Shown here: positions 53,098 to 62,222 of the stretch, piece after piece
Layout of the letters: each line of letters begins with the position of its first letter
Numbering within the stretch: position 1 is the stretch's first letter
DNA from: Pedobacter sp. UBA4863
Lineage (GTDB): Bacteria > Bacteroidota > Bacteroidia > Sphingobacteriales > Sphingobacteriaceae
Assembly (NCBI RefSeq): GCF_002399615.1
Contig: NZ_DHDZ01000015.1
Span: 16,980-80,979 of the forward strand
DNA length: 64,000 nt
Direction of reading: 5' to 3'
The notes under the pieces: generated by a model
The model's database searches: none
The model's input: the letters and a program-made list of their open reading frames with translations, nothing else
Told to the model about the DNA's origin: nothing
Program-made: the position numbers and the translations under genes

Positions 53098-53134
53098 AAC
53101 AAAACAGGGCTTCACAATGAAGCCCTGTTTTGTT
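53098..53134. terminator. Bidirectional terminator between the lipoprotein and regulator genes
   Basis: AAACAAAACAGGGCTTCA and TGAAGCCCTGTTTTGTT form a long near-perfect stem with a CAA loop, giving T-runs on both strands. It serves both convergent genes. Confidence 0.92.
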
Positions 53135-54533
53135 ATTCAGCCCTTTTCAGTCCAAATTTTTCAATTTTACTGTATAAATGGCTTCGTTGTATGTCAATAT
53201 CGTCAGCTGTTTTAGATACGTTCCAGTTATTTTTCTCTAACTTAAACTTAATATATTCTTTTTCAGCAAAGTCTTTGTATTCTTGGAAATTGCTAAAGCC
53301 GTCATAGTTAAAGCTACCTCCATTATTACCGTTGCTACTTTGTTGAGCACTAGCAGCGCCTACATTGGTGCCTCCTGCTGGGTTGGCAAATACCACTACG
53401 TCTTGTTCGGTAATGGTCTTGTCGCTCAAAATAATTAAACGCTCAATCATGTTGCGCAATTCACGAACGTTACCCGTCCAAGGTAACCTTTTTAAGGCTT
53501 CCATGGCACCATCGGTAATTTTCTTTATAGGCATGCCGTATTCGCCACAAATTTCTTCTAAAAAGCTTTGTGCAATTACCGGAATGTCGTCTGTACGTTC
53601 GGTTAAATGTGGTACATGGATATTAATTACATTTAAGCGGTGGTACAAGTCCATCCTAAAATTACCATCTTCAATTTCTTTTAGGAGATCTTTATTGGTT
53701 GCGGCTACTATTCGCACGTTTACATCAATCTCTTTTTCACCACCTACACGGGTAATTTTATGTTCTTGCAAAGCACGCAACACTTTTGCCTGTGCCGAGA
53801 GGCTCATGTCGCCAATCTCATCTAAAAACAAGGTACCGCCATTAGCCAATTCAAATTTTCCAATTCTTTGCTTTACAGCAGAGGTAAAGGAGCCTTTCTC
53901 GTGTCCAAACAATTCACTTTCTATCAATTCTGATGGGATTGCTGCACAGTTTACTTCAATTAGTTGTCCGTAGGAACGACTAGACTTTTCGTGCAACCAC
54001 CTTGCCACTAATTCTTTACCGCTACCATTGGCTCCAGTAATTAATACCCTAGCTTCGGTAGGGGCAACCCTGTCTATGGTTTCTTTAATTTTTCCGATAG
54101 TGTCAGAATTGCCTAGAATATCGCGGGTTTTGCTAACCTTACGTTTTAGTACCTTGGTTTCGGTAACTAAAGAGCCGCGGTCTAAACCATTGCGTACGGT
54201 AATGAGTAGGCGATTTAGATCAGGTGGTTTAGAAATGAAATCGAAGGCGCCTTTTTTGCTGGCTTCTACAGCGGTTTCTACAGTACCATGTCCCGAAATC
54301 ATGATGAAAGGCAAATCTGGCTTAATGCCCAATGATGTTTCCAGTACTTCCATACCGTCCATCTTGTTCATCTTAATGTCGCAAAGTACCAGGTCGTAAT
54401 CGTTTTTCTTAATCATCTCTAATCCATCGATACCGTTGTCAACGTCATCAACTTCATAGTTTTCATACTCTAGTATTTCTCTAAGCGTACTTCTTATCGC
54501 TCTTTCGTCGTCAATAATTAACAGTTTTGCCAT
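53133..54533 (-). CDS. NtrC-type response regulator with variant GSFTSA loop
   Basis: A 466-residue protein. Receiver 1-120 has phosphoacceptor D52, D8/D9 and K102. The AAA+ domain (about 140-370) has Walker A GANGSGKE (167-174) and Walker B GGTLFLDE (D238-E239). A Fis-type helix-turn-helix closes the C-terminus (NVSKTADDIDIQRSHLYSKI). The sigma-54 contact loop, normally GAFTGA, reads GSFTSA (214-219). Because this loop is required to remodel sigma-54 holoenzyme, the protein may work with sigma-70-type polymerase or only with altered affinity. No sensor kinase gene is adjacent. Confidence 0.92.
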   Translation of the reverse strand: MAKLLIIDDERAIRSTLREILEYENYEVDDVDNGIDGLEMIKKNDYDLVLCDIKMNKMDGMEVLETSLGIKPDLPFIMISGHGTVETAVEASKKGAFDFISKPPDLNRLLITVRNGLDRGSLVTETKVLKRKVSKTRDILGNSDTIGKIKETIDRVAPTEARVLITGANGSGKELVARWLHEKSSRSYGQLIEVNCAAIPSELIESELFGHEKGSFTSAVKQRIGKFELANGGTLFLDEIGDMSLSAQAKVLRALQEHKITRVGGEKEIDVNVRIVAATNKDLLKEIEDGNFRMDLYHRLNVINIHVPHLTERTDDIPVIAQSFLEEICGEYGMPIKKITDGAMEALKRLPWTGNVRELRNMIERLIILSDKTITEQDVVVFANPAGGTNVGAASAQQSSNGNNGGSFNYDGFSNFQEYKDFAEKEYIKFKLEKNNWNVSKTADDIDIQRSHLYSKIEKFGLKRAE

Positions 54534-54747
54534 AAGTGGGTTGTATATTTTCTGATGCGAATATATTGTTTTTTGTTAAATGTATAGTTTTTTGTACAAT
54601 TTGTTGCTTGTTAATGTTTTTAACGTTTTCAGATAGTAATACAAATGTTGGGTTATTTTGTGGTTAAGTTATTGATTAAGTGTTTTTTAAATTAAAATTA
54701 AAACATTTTATCCTCTCTTAAAGTTAATAGTTGAAAAACTTACGACA

Positions 54748-55293
54748 ATGAGAACAAAAAAAATATTAGTAGCCAGTGCTATATTAAGCGTGATAACTTT
54801 AATGACCTTAAACTCGTGTAAAACCACAATTCCGCCAAATGCTGTTGCTGTTAAACCCTTCTTTTTAAATAAATATTTAGGTAAATGGTACGAAATTGCC
54901 AGGATAGATTTTAAACACGAAGAAGGATTAAATAATGTAACGGCAACTTATTCTTTAAATAAGGATGGCTCTGTTAAAGTAGATAATAAGGGTTATGATT
55001 TTGAAAAAATAACATGGAAAAATAGTATTGGCAAAGCAAAATTTGTTGGAGATAAAAATGAAGCGAAATTAAAGGTTTCCTTTTTTGGCCCTTTTTACTC
55101 TGGCTATAATGTGATAGCCATAGATAAGGATTACAAGTATGCTTTGGTTGCTGGAGAAAGTTTAGATTATTTATGGATTTTAAGTAGGAAAACTACCATT
55201 CCGGATGAAACAAAAGAGGCGTATTTAGCCATTGCCACAAAGGCAGGTTACGATGTGAGCAGGTTAAATTGGATTGAGCATAACGATTTATAA
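54748..55293 (+). CDS. Outer-membrane lipocalin lipoprotein (Blc-like)
   Basis: A 181-residue protein with lipobox LNSC (Cys24). Lipocalin landmarks are G-K-W-Y-E-I-A-R (45-52), NVTATYSLNKDGSVKV, and the second structural region YKYALVAGESLDYLWILSR. The C-terminal helix ATKAGYDVSRLNWI is Blc-like. Such proteins bind lysophospholipids or fatty acids in the envelope, often under stress control. It stands alone, divergent from the NtrC-type regulator (about 210 bases between), so regulation by that protein is possible but not shown. Confidence 0.9.
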   Translation: MRTKKILVASAILSVITLMTLNSCKTTIPPNAVAVKPFFLNKYLGKWYEIARIDFKHEEGLNNVTATYSLNKDGSVKVDNKGYDFEKITWKNSIGKAKFVGDKNEAKLKVSFFGPFYSGYNVIAIDKDYKYALVAGESLDYLWILSRKTTIPDETKEAYLAIATKAGYDVSRLNWIEHNDL

Positions 55294-55328
55294 CACTTTT
55301 CCTTTACTCATTAATAGAGAAGTAGCTA

Positions 55329-55733
55329 TTATTTAATCATTATCCCCGGTTTGTTCAGTAGGGGTATTTTAATCAAGTTAGCATCTACAATACTTTCTGG
55401 AAGAAAAAGAAATTTCTTATCGTAAATGGTATTGCCAATGTAATAGCTTAGCCAGTATTCATTTGTCAATCCAAAAACCGCAGGATCTATAGCTTCTATA
55501 CCCGCATAGCTCTGGGCAGCTAAATCGCCCATAGAATGTCTTAGTAATGATGTTTTTACTTGCTTGCCATCTTTTTCGCCATAACCTTTGGAGGTAATGA
55601 GCACGTTGGTAATCGCTTCTTTCTTTAAATTAATGAGATAAACTGTCCAGTTTTTTACTTCGGGTGTTTCGCCCATTAAAACTACAGCAACAGCAATATC
55701 CTCTACTATATTTTCAGGTAAGTCTTTTTTCAT
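55329..55733 (-). CDS. Conserved protein of unknown function near topA
   Basis: A 134-residue protein beginning MKKDLPENIVEDIAVAVVLM, with WTVYLINLKKEAITNVLITS and KTSLLRHSMGDLAAQSYAGI. No signal peptide or membrane segment. The composition suggests a small beta-rich cytoplasmic fold. I do not recognise a named domain, although homologues beside topA occur in related genomes as far as I recall. Separated from topA by an 88-base interval holding a dispersed AACAAAG/CTTTATT-type repeat. Confidence 0.75.
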   Translation of the reverse strand: MKKDLPENIVEDIAVAVVLMGETPEVKNWTVYLINLKKEAITNVLITSKGYGEKDGKQVKTSLLRHSMGDLAAQSYAGIEAIDPAVFGLTNEYWLSYYIGNTIYDKKFLFLPESIVDANLIKIPLLNKPGIMIK

Positions 55734-55821
55734 CGGGGCAAGGATAAAAGAACAAAGAACAAGACGTGGAGAGATTAATAGTCTCAGTCTTTATTCCTTA
55801 TTCTTTACGCTTTGTTCTAAA

Positions 55822-58362
55822 TTATTTCTTCTTCGCTGTAGCCTTTTTTGCAGGTGCTTTTTTCTTGACATCAAAAGCCTTTGGCAATTGTTCCAGAATT
55901 AATTTCTTAACATCTTCTAAAGAAATTTCTGCTAATTCTTCTGCGGTATATTTTGCTTTGGTTTTAGGGTTGTTCTTTAATTTAAGCATTTCTTTTCCGA
56001 AACGGATAAATGGCCCCCAACGACCGTTTTCAATAGCAATTTTCTCACTTTCCCACTGCTGAATATAGCGATTGTTCTCTTTCTCGATCTTTTTTTCAAT
56101 TAATTCCTTTATATCGTTCTGCGAAAGATGATCGAAGTTATAGGCCTTTGGTACGTTGATAAACAAATCATTCCATTTAATGAAAGGGCCAAAACGCCCC
56201 GTACCTTTAGTTACCGGCAAGTTTTGGAAATGTGCTACTGGCGCATCGGCGTCTATTTTTTCATCGATAAGGGCAGTGGCCCTATCGTAATCTATAGTTA
56301 AAGGATCAACGTTTTTAGGAATGGAAATAAAGGTATCGCCCCATTTTACATAAGGACCAAAACGTCCCAAACCTACAGCAACTTCTTTGTCTTTATAATT
56401 TTCTAGTTGGAAAGGCAGTTTAAATAAATCTAAAGCTTCTTGTAGGGTAATGGTACCTACCGATTGGGTTTTAGTTAAGCTGGCATAACGTGGTTTATCT
56501 TCTTCGTTATCGCTAATTTCGCCAATTTGAACCAAAGGCCCAAAGCGACCAACTTTGGTATAAACATTTTTTCCGGTTTCTGGATCTGTGCCTAATAAAC
56601 GTTCCCCGGTAGCTCTATCAGCTGTTTCTATGGTGGTTTCTACTTCGTTATGAAAAGGTTGGTAGAACGAATGAAGCATTTTTGTCCACTCTTGTAAACC
56701 TTGTGCAATCTCATCAAATTGCTTTTCTACTTTGGCGGTGAAATTAAAATCTACAATACCTTTAAAGTGTTCAACTAAAAAGTCATTTACCACTTCGCCA
56801 ATATCAGTAGGGAAAAGCTTCGATTTTTCAGCTCCCGTAATTTCGGTTTTATGTTGCTTGCTTATTTTATCACTAATTAATGAAAAAGCAAGGAAATCTC
56901 TTTTCTTTCCGTCTCGATCTTCTTTAACTACGTAACCTCTATTTTGTATGGTAGAAATAGTTGGGGCATAAGTAGAAGGTCGGCCAATGCCAAGTTCTTC
57001 TAGTTTTTTCACCAAACTAGCCTCCGTATAGCGTGCCGGTGGGCGAGAGAATCGCTCTGTTGCCACCATTTCTTTTAACGAAAGTGCCTGCCCCACCGAT
57101 AAAGGAGGTAACAAGTTGTTCTCGTTTTCGTCATCTTCATCATCGGTAGATTCTAAATATACTTTCAAGAAACCATCAAACTTTAACACTTCGCCTTCTG
57201 CACCGAAAACTTCTTTTCTGCTACTTACGCCAATATCTACGGTCGTTTTCTCGAAAACAGCCTCACTCATTTGCGATGCAATGGCACGTTTCCAAATCAA
57301 CTCATATAGGCGCTTCTCGGCACTATCGCCGTCGGTAGTATGTCTATCGAAATAAGTAGGGCGGATGGCTTCGTGAGCCTCTTGTGCACCTGCAGATTTT
57401 GTTTTGTAAACTCTTGGTTGGTGGTATTGGTTGCCGTACGCCGATTTAATTTCGGCGGCAGCAGCAGCAATGGCAGTTTCCGATAAGTTTACAGAATCGG
57501 TACGCATATAGGTAATTTTACCATTCTCGTATAGCCTTTGTGCAATTTGCATGGTTCTCGCTACCGAATAACCTAATTTCCTAGAGGCTTCTTGTTGTAG
57601 GGTAGATGTTGTAAATGGTGCTGCCGGATTTCTTTTAGCAGGTTTAACTTCTAAGTTATTTACCTTAAAGTTGGCGCCTATACAATCTTGAAGAAATTTT
57701 TCTGCTTCTTCTGCTTTTTCAAAACGCTGTGGCAATTCTGCTTTTACAGTTTCTTTGCCTTTGCCGGTGGTAAATTGGGCGGTAATTTTAAAAGCCGCGG
57801 TAGCATTAAACTTATTTACTTCACGTTCTCTATCAACAATTAAACGTACCGCAACAGACTGTACCCGGCCAGCAGATAAAGAGGGTTTTATCTTTTTCCA
57901 AAGTACAGGAGAAAGCTCAAAACCTACCAAACGGTCTAAAACCCTACGGGCTTGTTGTGCATATACTAAATTATAATCGATACCTCGTGGCGTTTCTATA
58001 GCTTTTAATATAGCCGGTTTAGTAATCTCGTGAAAAACAATACGTTTGGTGTTTTCTTTCTTTAAGCCTAAAGTTTCAAATAAATGCCAAGAAATGGCTT
58101 CTCCTTCACGGTCTTCATCGGATGCTAGCCATACCGTTTCGGCTCCCTTGGCTAATTTTTTTAATTCTGATACTACCTGCTTCTTGTCGGCAGGCACCTC
58201 ATAAGTTTGCGAAAAATCATTGTTTACATCTATGCCCATATCGCCCTTTACCAAATCGCGAATGTGGCCATAGCTAGATTTTACTAAAAAATCTTTTCCT
58301 AAATATCCTTCTATGGTTTTCGCTTTTGCGGGCGACTCTACTATCAATAAATTTTTTGCCAT
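55822..58362 (-). CDS. topA: DNA topoisomerase I
   Basis: An 846-residue type IA topoisomerase. It has a TOPRIM domain at the N-terminus (LLIVESPAKAKTIEGYLG; ASDEDREGEAISWHL), the active-site tyrosine in GKITYMRTDSVNLS, and RPPARYTEASLVKKLEELGI. In place of zinc ribbons, the C-terminus has several GRFGP(Y/F)(V/I)KW repeats (from about residue 600), ending in a lysine-alanine tail (KKKAPAKKATAKKK). That C-terminal type is usual in Bacteroidetes. It relaxes negative supercoils. Confidence 0.97.
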   Translation of the reverse strand: MAKNLLIVESPAKAKTIEGYLGKDFLVKSSYGHIRDLVKGDMGIDVNNDFSQTYEVPADKKQVVSELKKLAKGAETVWLASDEDREGEAISWHLFETLGLKKENTKRIVFHEITKPAILKAIETPRGIDYNLVYAQQARRVLDRLVGFELSPVLWKKIKPSLSAGRVQSVAVRLIVDREREVNKFNATAAFKITAQFTTGKGKETVKAELPQRFEKAEEAEKFLQDCIGANFKVNNLEVKPAKRNPAAPFTTSTLQQEASRKLGYSVARTMQIAQRLYENGKITYMRTDSVNLSETAIAAAAAEIKSAYGNQYHQPRVYKTKSAGAQEAHEAIRPTYFDRHTTDGDSAEKRLYELIWKRAIASQMSEAVFEKTTVDIGVSSRKEVFGAEGEVLKFDGFLKVYLESTDDEDDENENNLLPPLSVGQALSLKEMVATERFSRPPARYTEASLVKKLEELGIGRPSTYAPTISTIQNRGYVVKEDRDGKKRDFLAFSLISDKISKQHKTEITGAEKSKLFPTDIGEVVNDFLVEHFKGIVDFNFTAKVEKQFDEIAQGLQEWTKMLHSFYQPFHNEVETTIETADRATGERLLGTDPETGKNVYTKVGRFGPLVQIGEISDNEEDKPRYASLTKTQSVGTITLQEALDLFKLPFQLENYKDKEVAVGLGRFGPYVKWGDTFISIPKNVDPLTIDYDRATALIDEKIDADAPVAHFQNLPVTKGTGRFGPFIKWNDLFINVPKAYNFDHLSQNDIKELIEKKIEKENNRYIQQWESEKIAIENGRWGPFIRFGKEMLKLKNNPKTKAKYTAEELAEISLEDVKKLILEQLPKAFDVKKKAPAKKATAKKK

Positions 58363-58519
58363 TAACTAGGTTTTTGTGCAAATAAAACTATAAAAACTGC
58401 CAATATCAAAATTGAACGAGTTTTTTTTAGAAAAACAGGGTTTTAGTAGTGTTTCGTTGTCCGTTTGCTAGCTATCGTTTTTATAGCAGAAAACTAAAAA
58501 TTTTGAGTTGGAAACTGAT

Positions 58520-59212
58520 TTACTTCCAGCTTGATAGTTGCATTTTATAAGAAAAACCTCTGATGATTTTTCCTGTGCTGATATTTTTATCGATGGCTTT
58601 TACTTTTTTAATTACCAAGCCAATGTTTTTTGCGTAGGTTTCATCGTAAATGTCTTCCCTAATTAAATTTATTTCTTGGTACTGATTGATGGAAATAGTA
58701 GAGTCTAATTGGTTACCACCAATAGTTAAGGGAACATCCAGCTCTTTTACCTCGTGTCGCCATTCGCCCAAATCGTTGTATAAATTGCCGTTCCAAGTAG
58801 CCTGTAAAGTGGTAGGGAAAACCAACCTTACATAGCGTTTATTGTCTATAAATTCTTCGGCCCTGTTTTTGGTTATTTTTCTGGTAATTACCTTTTGGAA
58901 AAACCAATCTTGGGTAGCTGTTTTCTTATAGCGTTCTATACGATAAGCTTCGTCGCCCTGTATATCGGTAAATTTATTGGTAACTATATCTTTTAACTGA
59001 AAAGTGAAGTTTGTAGTCGAATTATTAAAATCGCTATACACTGTAGAGTCTACATCGTAAATTACTTCACTATTTAATTTTAAAGGGAAGTAGCCAGAAT
59101 TCATATCCGGCATAGGCATATTCTCAGATTTATCGCAAGCCAGCAACAGTAGGCAACAGCTAAGCCCAACTATTAATTTGCAACGTATATAGCTTATTAA
59201 TTTCATCGACAT
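58520..59212 (-). CDS. Lipoprotein of unknown function
   Basis: A 230-residue protein with lipobox LLAC (Cys26) behind a cysteine- and leucine-rich leader. The mature part is beta-rich: GYFPLKLNSEVIYDVDSTVY, WFFQKVITRKITKNRAEEF, and ending RGFSYKMQLSSWK. That organisation resembles other short Bacteroidetes lipoproteins with repeats of aromatic beta strands. No domain name is offered. Envelope location is the only safe inference. ATG 59212 or 59206 may be the start. Confidence 0.75.
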   Translation of the reverse strand: MSMKLISYIRCKLIVGLSCCLLLLACDKSENMPMPDMNSGYFPLKLNSEVIYDVDSTVYSDFNNSTTNFTFQLKDIVTNKFTDIQGDEAYRIERYKKTATQDWFFQKVITRKITKNRAEEFIDNKRYVRLVFPTTLQATWNGNLYNDLGEWRHEVKELDVPLTIGGNQLDSTISINQYQEINLIREDIYDETYAKNIGLVIKKVKAIDKNISTGKIIRGFSYKMQLSSWK

Positions 59213-59319
59213 TCAAACTTACATAAAAATGCAGAATTATCACGATACGCAATAAAGAAACAAATTATTATATAGATGGAAAGAAAGAGAAATGATGGAA
59301 ATGGAACAGCTACACTTTG

Positions 59320-59979
59320 CTATTTCTCCTTGTTTTTAATGTGTTGCTCGTGTTTGGCAATATGCTCAATGTGTTGGCTAAGTTCTCTGGTGTAACTATC
59401 TAGCATTTTGGTAGAAACATTCATGAATTGCACAATCTCTTCAAGGTTTGTTATTTCTTCTTCGGTAGCTAAGCCCAATAACTCGGTAATGCCCATTAAT
59501 TGAGTAATAGGTTGACGCAAACCATGAGAGACCTTAAATAAAAGCGATTGTAGTTCTTCTATTCTTTTGGTTCTTTCTAGTTCTGCTTTCTTTTTCTCGT
59601 TAATAAGTGTTCTTACCGAAAAATATTGTTTGGTTGATAGCGTGCTGTTATGAACTGGGAAAATGATGGTATCTACCCAATAAAAATCGCCGTTCTTAGT
59701 TTTGTTTCTAATTTCGCCTTGCCAAATGTTTCCGTTGCCAACGGTACGCCACATTTCTTTAAAAAAATCTTTAGAATGTAGCCCAGAATTGATGATGTTA
59801 TGATTTGAACCTATGAGTTCATTTTTTTGATAGCCCGAAATTTTGCAGAATTTATCGTTAACATATAGAATGTTCCCTTTACGGTCTGTTAGCGAGCATA
59901 TAATGTTACTGTCTGTTTCTTTGTCTTTTGGGCTAAGTAACAATTGTAAATCTGGAAGGATGGATTGTTCGGATTTCAT
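59320..59979 (-). CDS. PAS-domain protein with HisKA-like helix but no ATPase domain
   Basis: A 219-residue cytoplasmic protein. Residues 20-125 are a PAS-PAC unit (IICSLTDRKGNILYVNDKFC, KISGYQKNELIGSNHNI, YWVDTIIFPV). After a coiled coil (KKKAELERTKRIEELQ) comes a histidine-kinase-like dimerisation helix with H152 in KVSHGLRQPITQLMG. The protein then ends after a helix, without the N, G1 and G2 boxes of a HATPase domain. It may be a phosphotransfer or decoy partner of a complete kinase, or a truncated kinase. No regulator gene is adjacent. Confidence 0.82.
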   Translation of the reverse strand: MKSEQSILPDLQLLLSPKDKETDSNIICSLTDRKGNILYVNDKFCKISGYQKNELIGSNHNIINSGLHSKDFFKEMWRTVGNGNIWQGEIRNKTKNGDFYWVDTIIFPVHNSTLSTKQYFSVRTLINEKKKAELERTKRIEELQSLLFKVSHGLRQPITQLMGITELLGLATEEEITNLEEIVQFMNVSTKMLDSYTRELSQHIEHIAKHEQHIKNKEK

Positions 59980-60132
59980 AAACGAGCAGGTGGATACCTG
60001 CGAATCTACTTAAAATGAATTTGATTACTGTTGGCTTGGCATAAAATGATAAATAAATGTTTTTTTATGATAATTACAGCGGCAAAAGAATGCTTTTCTT
60101 CGTATATTCGTTAAAGTATAAATATTAAAGCT

Positions 60133-60651
60133 ATGATGAATACATTATTGATATTGTTGGGCTTATTTGTAGCTCCAAACCCACCGAAAACCGTTTACGA
60201 TTTTTCTTTTAAAACCTTAGATGGGAAAGAAATAAAGCTTGCTAAATTTAAAGGAAAAAAGATGCTGATTGTAAATACAGCTTCTAAATGTGGCTATACT
60301 AAACAGTACGAAGATTTAGAAAAATTACATCAGCAATATGGCAAAAATGTGGTGCTTATTGGATTTCCTTCTGCCAATTTTGGCGGACAGGAATTTGGCA
60401 CCAACACCGAGATTAAAGAATTTTGCACTAGCAAATTTGCCACTACTTTTTTAATTGCAGAGAAAAGCGAAGTTAAAGGCGAAGAAATTTCCCCATTATT
60501 TCAATACCTAACTACTCAAGCTAATCCAGATTTTACAGGAGATATTAAATGGAATTTTGAAAAGTTTTTAATTAACGAAAAAGGGGAATTGATACATCGT
60601 TACCGCTCGGCGATAAAGCCATTAGATGAACAGATTGTGAAAAATTTTTAA
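60133..60651 (+). CDS. Glutathione-peroxidase-family peroxidase
   Basis: A 172-residue thiol peroxidase with a hydrophobic N-terminus (possible signal peptide, residues 1-14). Catalytic Cys53 is in NTASKCGYT, Trp is in IKWNFEKFL, and FPSANFGGQEFGT stands in the place of the usual FP(C)NQFGxQEPG. The Gln-to-Asn change and loss of that resolving Cys occur in many bacterial members. Bacterial enzymes of this kind usually use thioredoxin, reducing hydroperoxides. Monocistronic, with a strong terminator at 60669. Confidence 0.92.
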   Translation: MMNTLLILLGLFVAPNPPKTVYDFSFKTLDGKEIKLAKFKGKKMLIVNTASKCGYTKQYEDLEKLHQQYGKNVVLIGFPSANFGGQEFGTNTEIKEFCTSKFATTFLIAEKSEVKGEEISPLFQYLTTQANPDFTGDIKWNFEKFLINEKGELIHRYRSAIKPLDEQIVKNF

Positions 60652-60668
60652 ATTTTGATATTTAATAG

Positions 60669-60712
60669 ACGAGAGATTTGGTTTGTTTAAAACCAGGTTT
60701 CTCGTTTTTTTT
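60669..60712 (+). terminator. Terminator of the peroxidase gene
   Basis: ACGAGA-G-ATTTGGTTT (60669-60684) pairs with AAACCAGGT-T-TCTCGT (60690-60705) and is followed by a run of nine T. Strong intrinsic terminator. Confidence 0.9.
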
Positions 60713-60838
60713 TGTAGCTATTTTAGCGCCGGCTATATATAATAGGGCTTGTTTAATTTCAATTCAAAATAAATCCATGAGCTGACATTGTTGCCCGCTC
60801 ATGGGGATTATAGTTGAAATTTTAGCGTGTAAGTTGTC

Positions 60839-61267
60839 TTATTTGCAGTTTTTTAAATCGTTAGCCACTTGCTCATAAGTGTACATGCCTTGTTTATTTT
60901 CAAATGAATTGGTGATATAAACAATGACCTGCGCAATGTCAATATCGTGCATATCTTTAAAGCCTGCCATCTTTTCGTGGTAAATTTTACCATTAATTTC
61001 CATGGGTTCGTTTACGCCATTTTTAATATAGCAGGCTAGCTTTTGTTTATTTTGCTGCAAGAAAATAGTATCCGTTAGTGGTGGTGTTAACTCTCCTAAA
61101 CCTTCGCCATTTTCACCGTGGCAGTTTTGACATTTCGTTTTGTAAATATCTTTACCATTGCTATGATATTTAGCCAGTTCTATTTCGCTAGCGCTTTGGC
61201 AGGCGTGAATAACCATGGCAATGGCGCCCAAAAACAGGGAATAGAGCACTATCTTTTTTAGAGTCAT
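60839..61267 (-). CDS. Cytochrome c lipoprotein
   Basis: A 142-residue protein with lipobox-like MVIHAC (Cys23) and one heme site C46-Q-N-C49-H50. A methionine in HEKMAGFKDM is a likely sixth ligand. It resembles small class I cytochromes that accept electrons at the periplasmic face. It is the last gene of a minus-strand cluster with SCO, YHS and a MauG-like peroxidase, 42 bases after the SCO gene. Confidence 0.88.
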   Translation of the reverse strand: MTLKKIVLYSLFLGAIAMVIHACQSASEIELAKYHSNGKDIYKTKCQNCHGENGEGLGELTPPLTDTIFLQQNKQKLACYIKNGVNEPMEINGKIYHEKMAGFKDMHDIDIAQVIVYITNSFENKQGMYTYEQVANDLKNCK

Positions 61268-61309
61268 TTGTTTGATTTATTGCTTTTGGCTTCTAAGGTT
61301 CAAATTTTG

Positions 61310-61954
61310 TTATTCTTTTTCTGCCAATAAAATACTGATGTCGTTTTTCAGCTTTTCAACCTCTTCTGGTTTAGTGCCATCATAGGCACCTCTAATGCGT
61401 TTGTGCTTGTCTATTAAAACTAACCAACCTTGGTGTATATAACCATCTGTTGCGGTATTATCTTCTTGTACGGCAACTAAATAGTCTTTTTCGGCAATTT
61501 TATAAACTTCTTCTTTGTTGCCCCAAACAAATTGCCACTGCGGAACATCGACCCCTAGTTTTTGTGCATATTTTTTCAGTACCGAAGGTTTGTCGTATTT
61601 AAAATCAATAGTATGAGATAAGAACATTACCTCAGGATTCGATTTAAACTTTTCGTAAATCGTTTTCATGTGACGGTGCATGGTAGGGCAAATAGTGCTG
61701 CACGAGGTAAAAAAGAAATCGGCCACATAAACCTTGTTCTTAAAGGTATTTTGCGTAATCTCAATACTATCTTGGTTTAAGAACTTAAAGTTGGGGATGG
61801 TTTTATAGATGGTGTCAATTTTCTCGTTACCACTGGCATCTTTAATTATTTTTGCTTCACGATCACCATAAATAGGTAGTTTTTTCTCTTGTTTACACGA
61901 GGTGCCAAGCGCTATTAAACTGGCAACTAGGGTATATCTTACAATCTTTTTCAT
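61310..61954 (-). CDS. SCO1/SenC-family copper chaperone lipoprotein
   Basis: A 214-residue thioredoxin-fold lipoprotein (Cys20 in GTSC). The copper-binding residues C85-x3-C89 (TSCSTICP) and H174 (GYIHQGW) are all present. SCO proteins deliver copper to the CuA site of cytochrome oxidase or act as periplasmic thiol reductases. The upstream YHS gene overlaps it by one base, and the cytochrome c gene follows, so copper or respiratory redox work is a consistent theme of the cluster. Confidence 0.93.
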   Translation of the reverse strand: MKKIVRYTLVASLIALGTSCKQEKKLPIYGDREAKIIKDASGNEKIDTIYKTIPNFKFLNQDSIEITQNTFKNKVYVADFFFTSCSTICPTMHRHMKTIYEKFKSNPEVMFLSHTIDFKYDKPSVLKKYAQKLGVDVPQWQFVWGNKEEVYKIAEKDYLVAVQEDNTATDGYIHQGWLVLIDKHKRIRGAYDGTKPEEVEKLKNDISILLAEKE

Positions 61955-62202
61955 TAGTTGTTTTTTAAATATTTTACTGGGTTTTTATCAAATTTTACTT
62001 TACAGCCTTTGGCACAAAACCAATATTCTTGTTTTTTGTAGGTGCTTTTGTAATTGGCCGGTTGTTTTACCTTCATTTTACAAATAGGATCTATTTTAAC
62101 GCTATCTGCTAAAATAGTTTGTTTAATGGGCTCTGTAGCACTGCTGGCGTATAATGTTCCAAAACTTAGGGCAAAAATACACATTATTAAAGTTGTTTTC
62201 AT
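61954..62202 (-). CDS. Small exported YHS-domain protein
   Basis: An 82-residue protein from ATG 62202 with a signal peptide (about 1-20, LYAS). The YHS domain has C41 (DPICKMKV), C63 and C67 (WFCAKGCKVKFDKNPVKYL). YHS domains are associated with metal binding, especially copper and other heavy metals. The longer frame to 62292 runs through an intergenic repeat and is rejected. Translationally coupled to the SCO gene (one-base overlap). Confidence 0.85.
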   Translation of the reverse strand: MKTTLIMCIFALSFGTLYASSATEPIKQTILADSVKIDPICKMKVKQPANYKSTYKKQEYWFCAKGCKVKFDKNPVKYLKNN

Positions 62203-62222
62203 GTTGTGAATAGGGTTTTTAC

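Noticed and set aside
53365..54399. Two long plus-strand ORFs opposite the NtrC-type regulator
   Set aside because: They are the reverse-frame shadow of a gene with clear receiver, AAA+ and Fis motifs.
60133..60651. Inactive glutathione peroxidase because the usual Gln is missing
   Set aside because: The NQFG to (A)NFG change is common in bacterial members, and the peroxidatic Cys53 and Trp are present.
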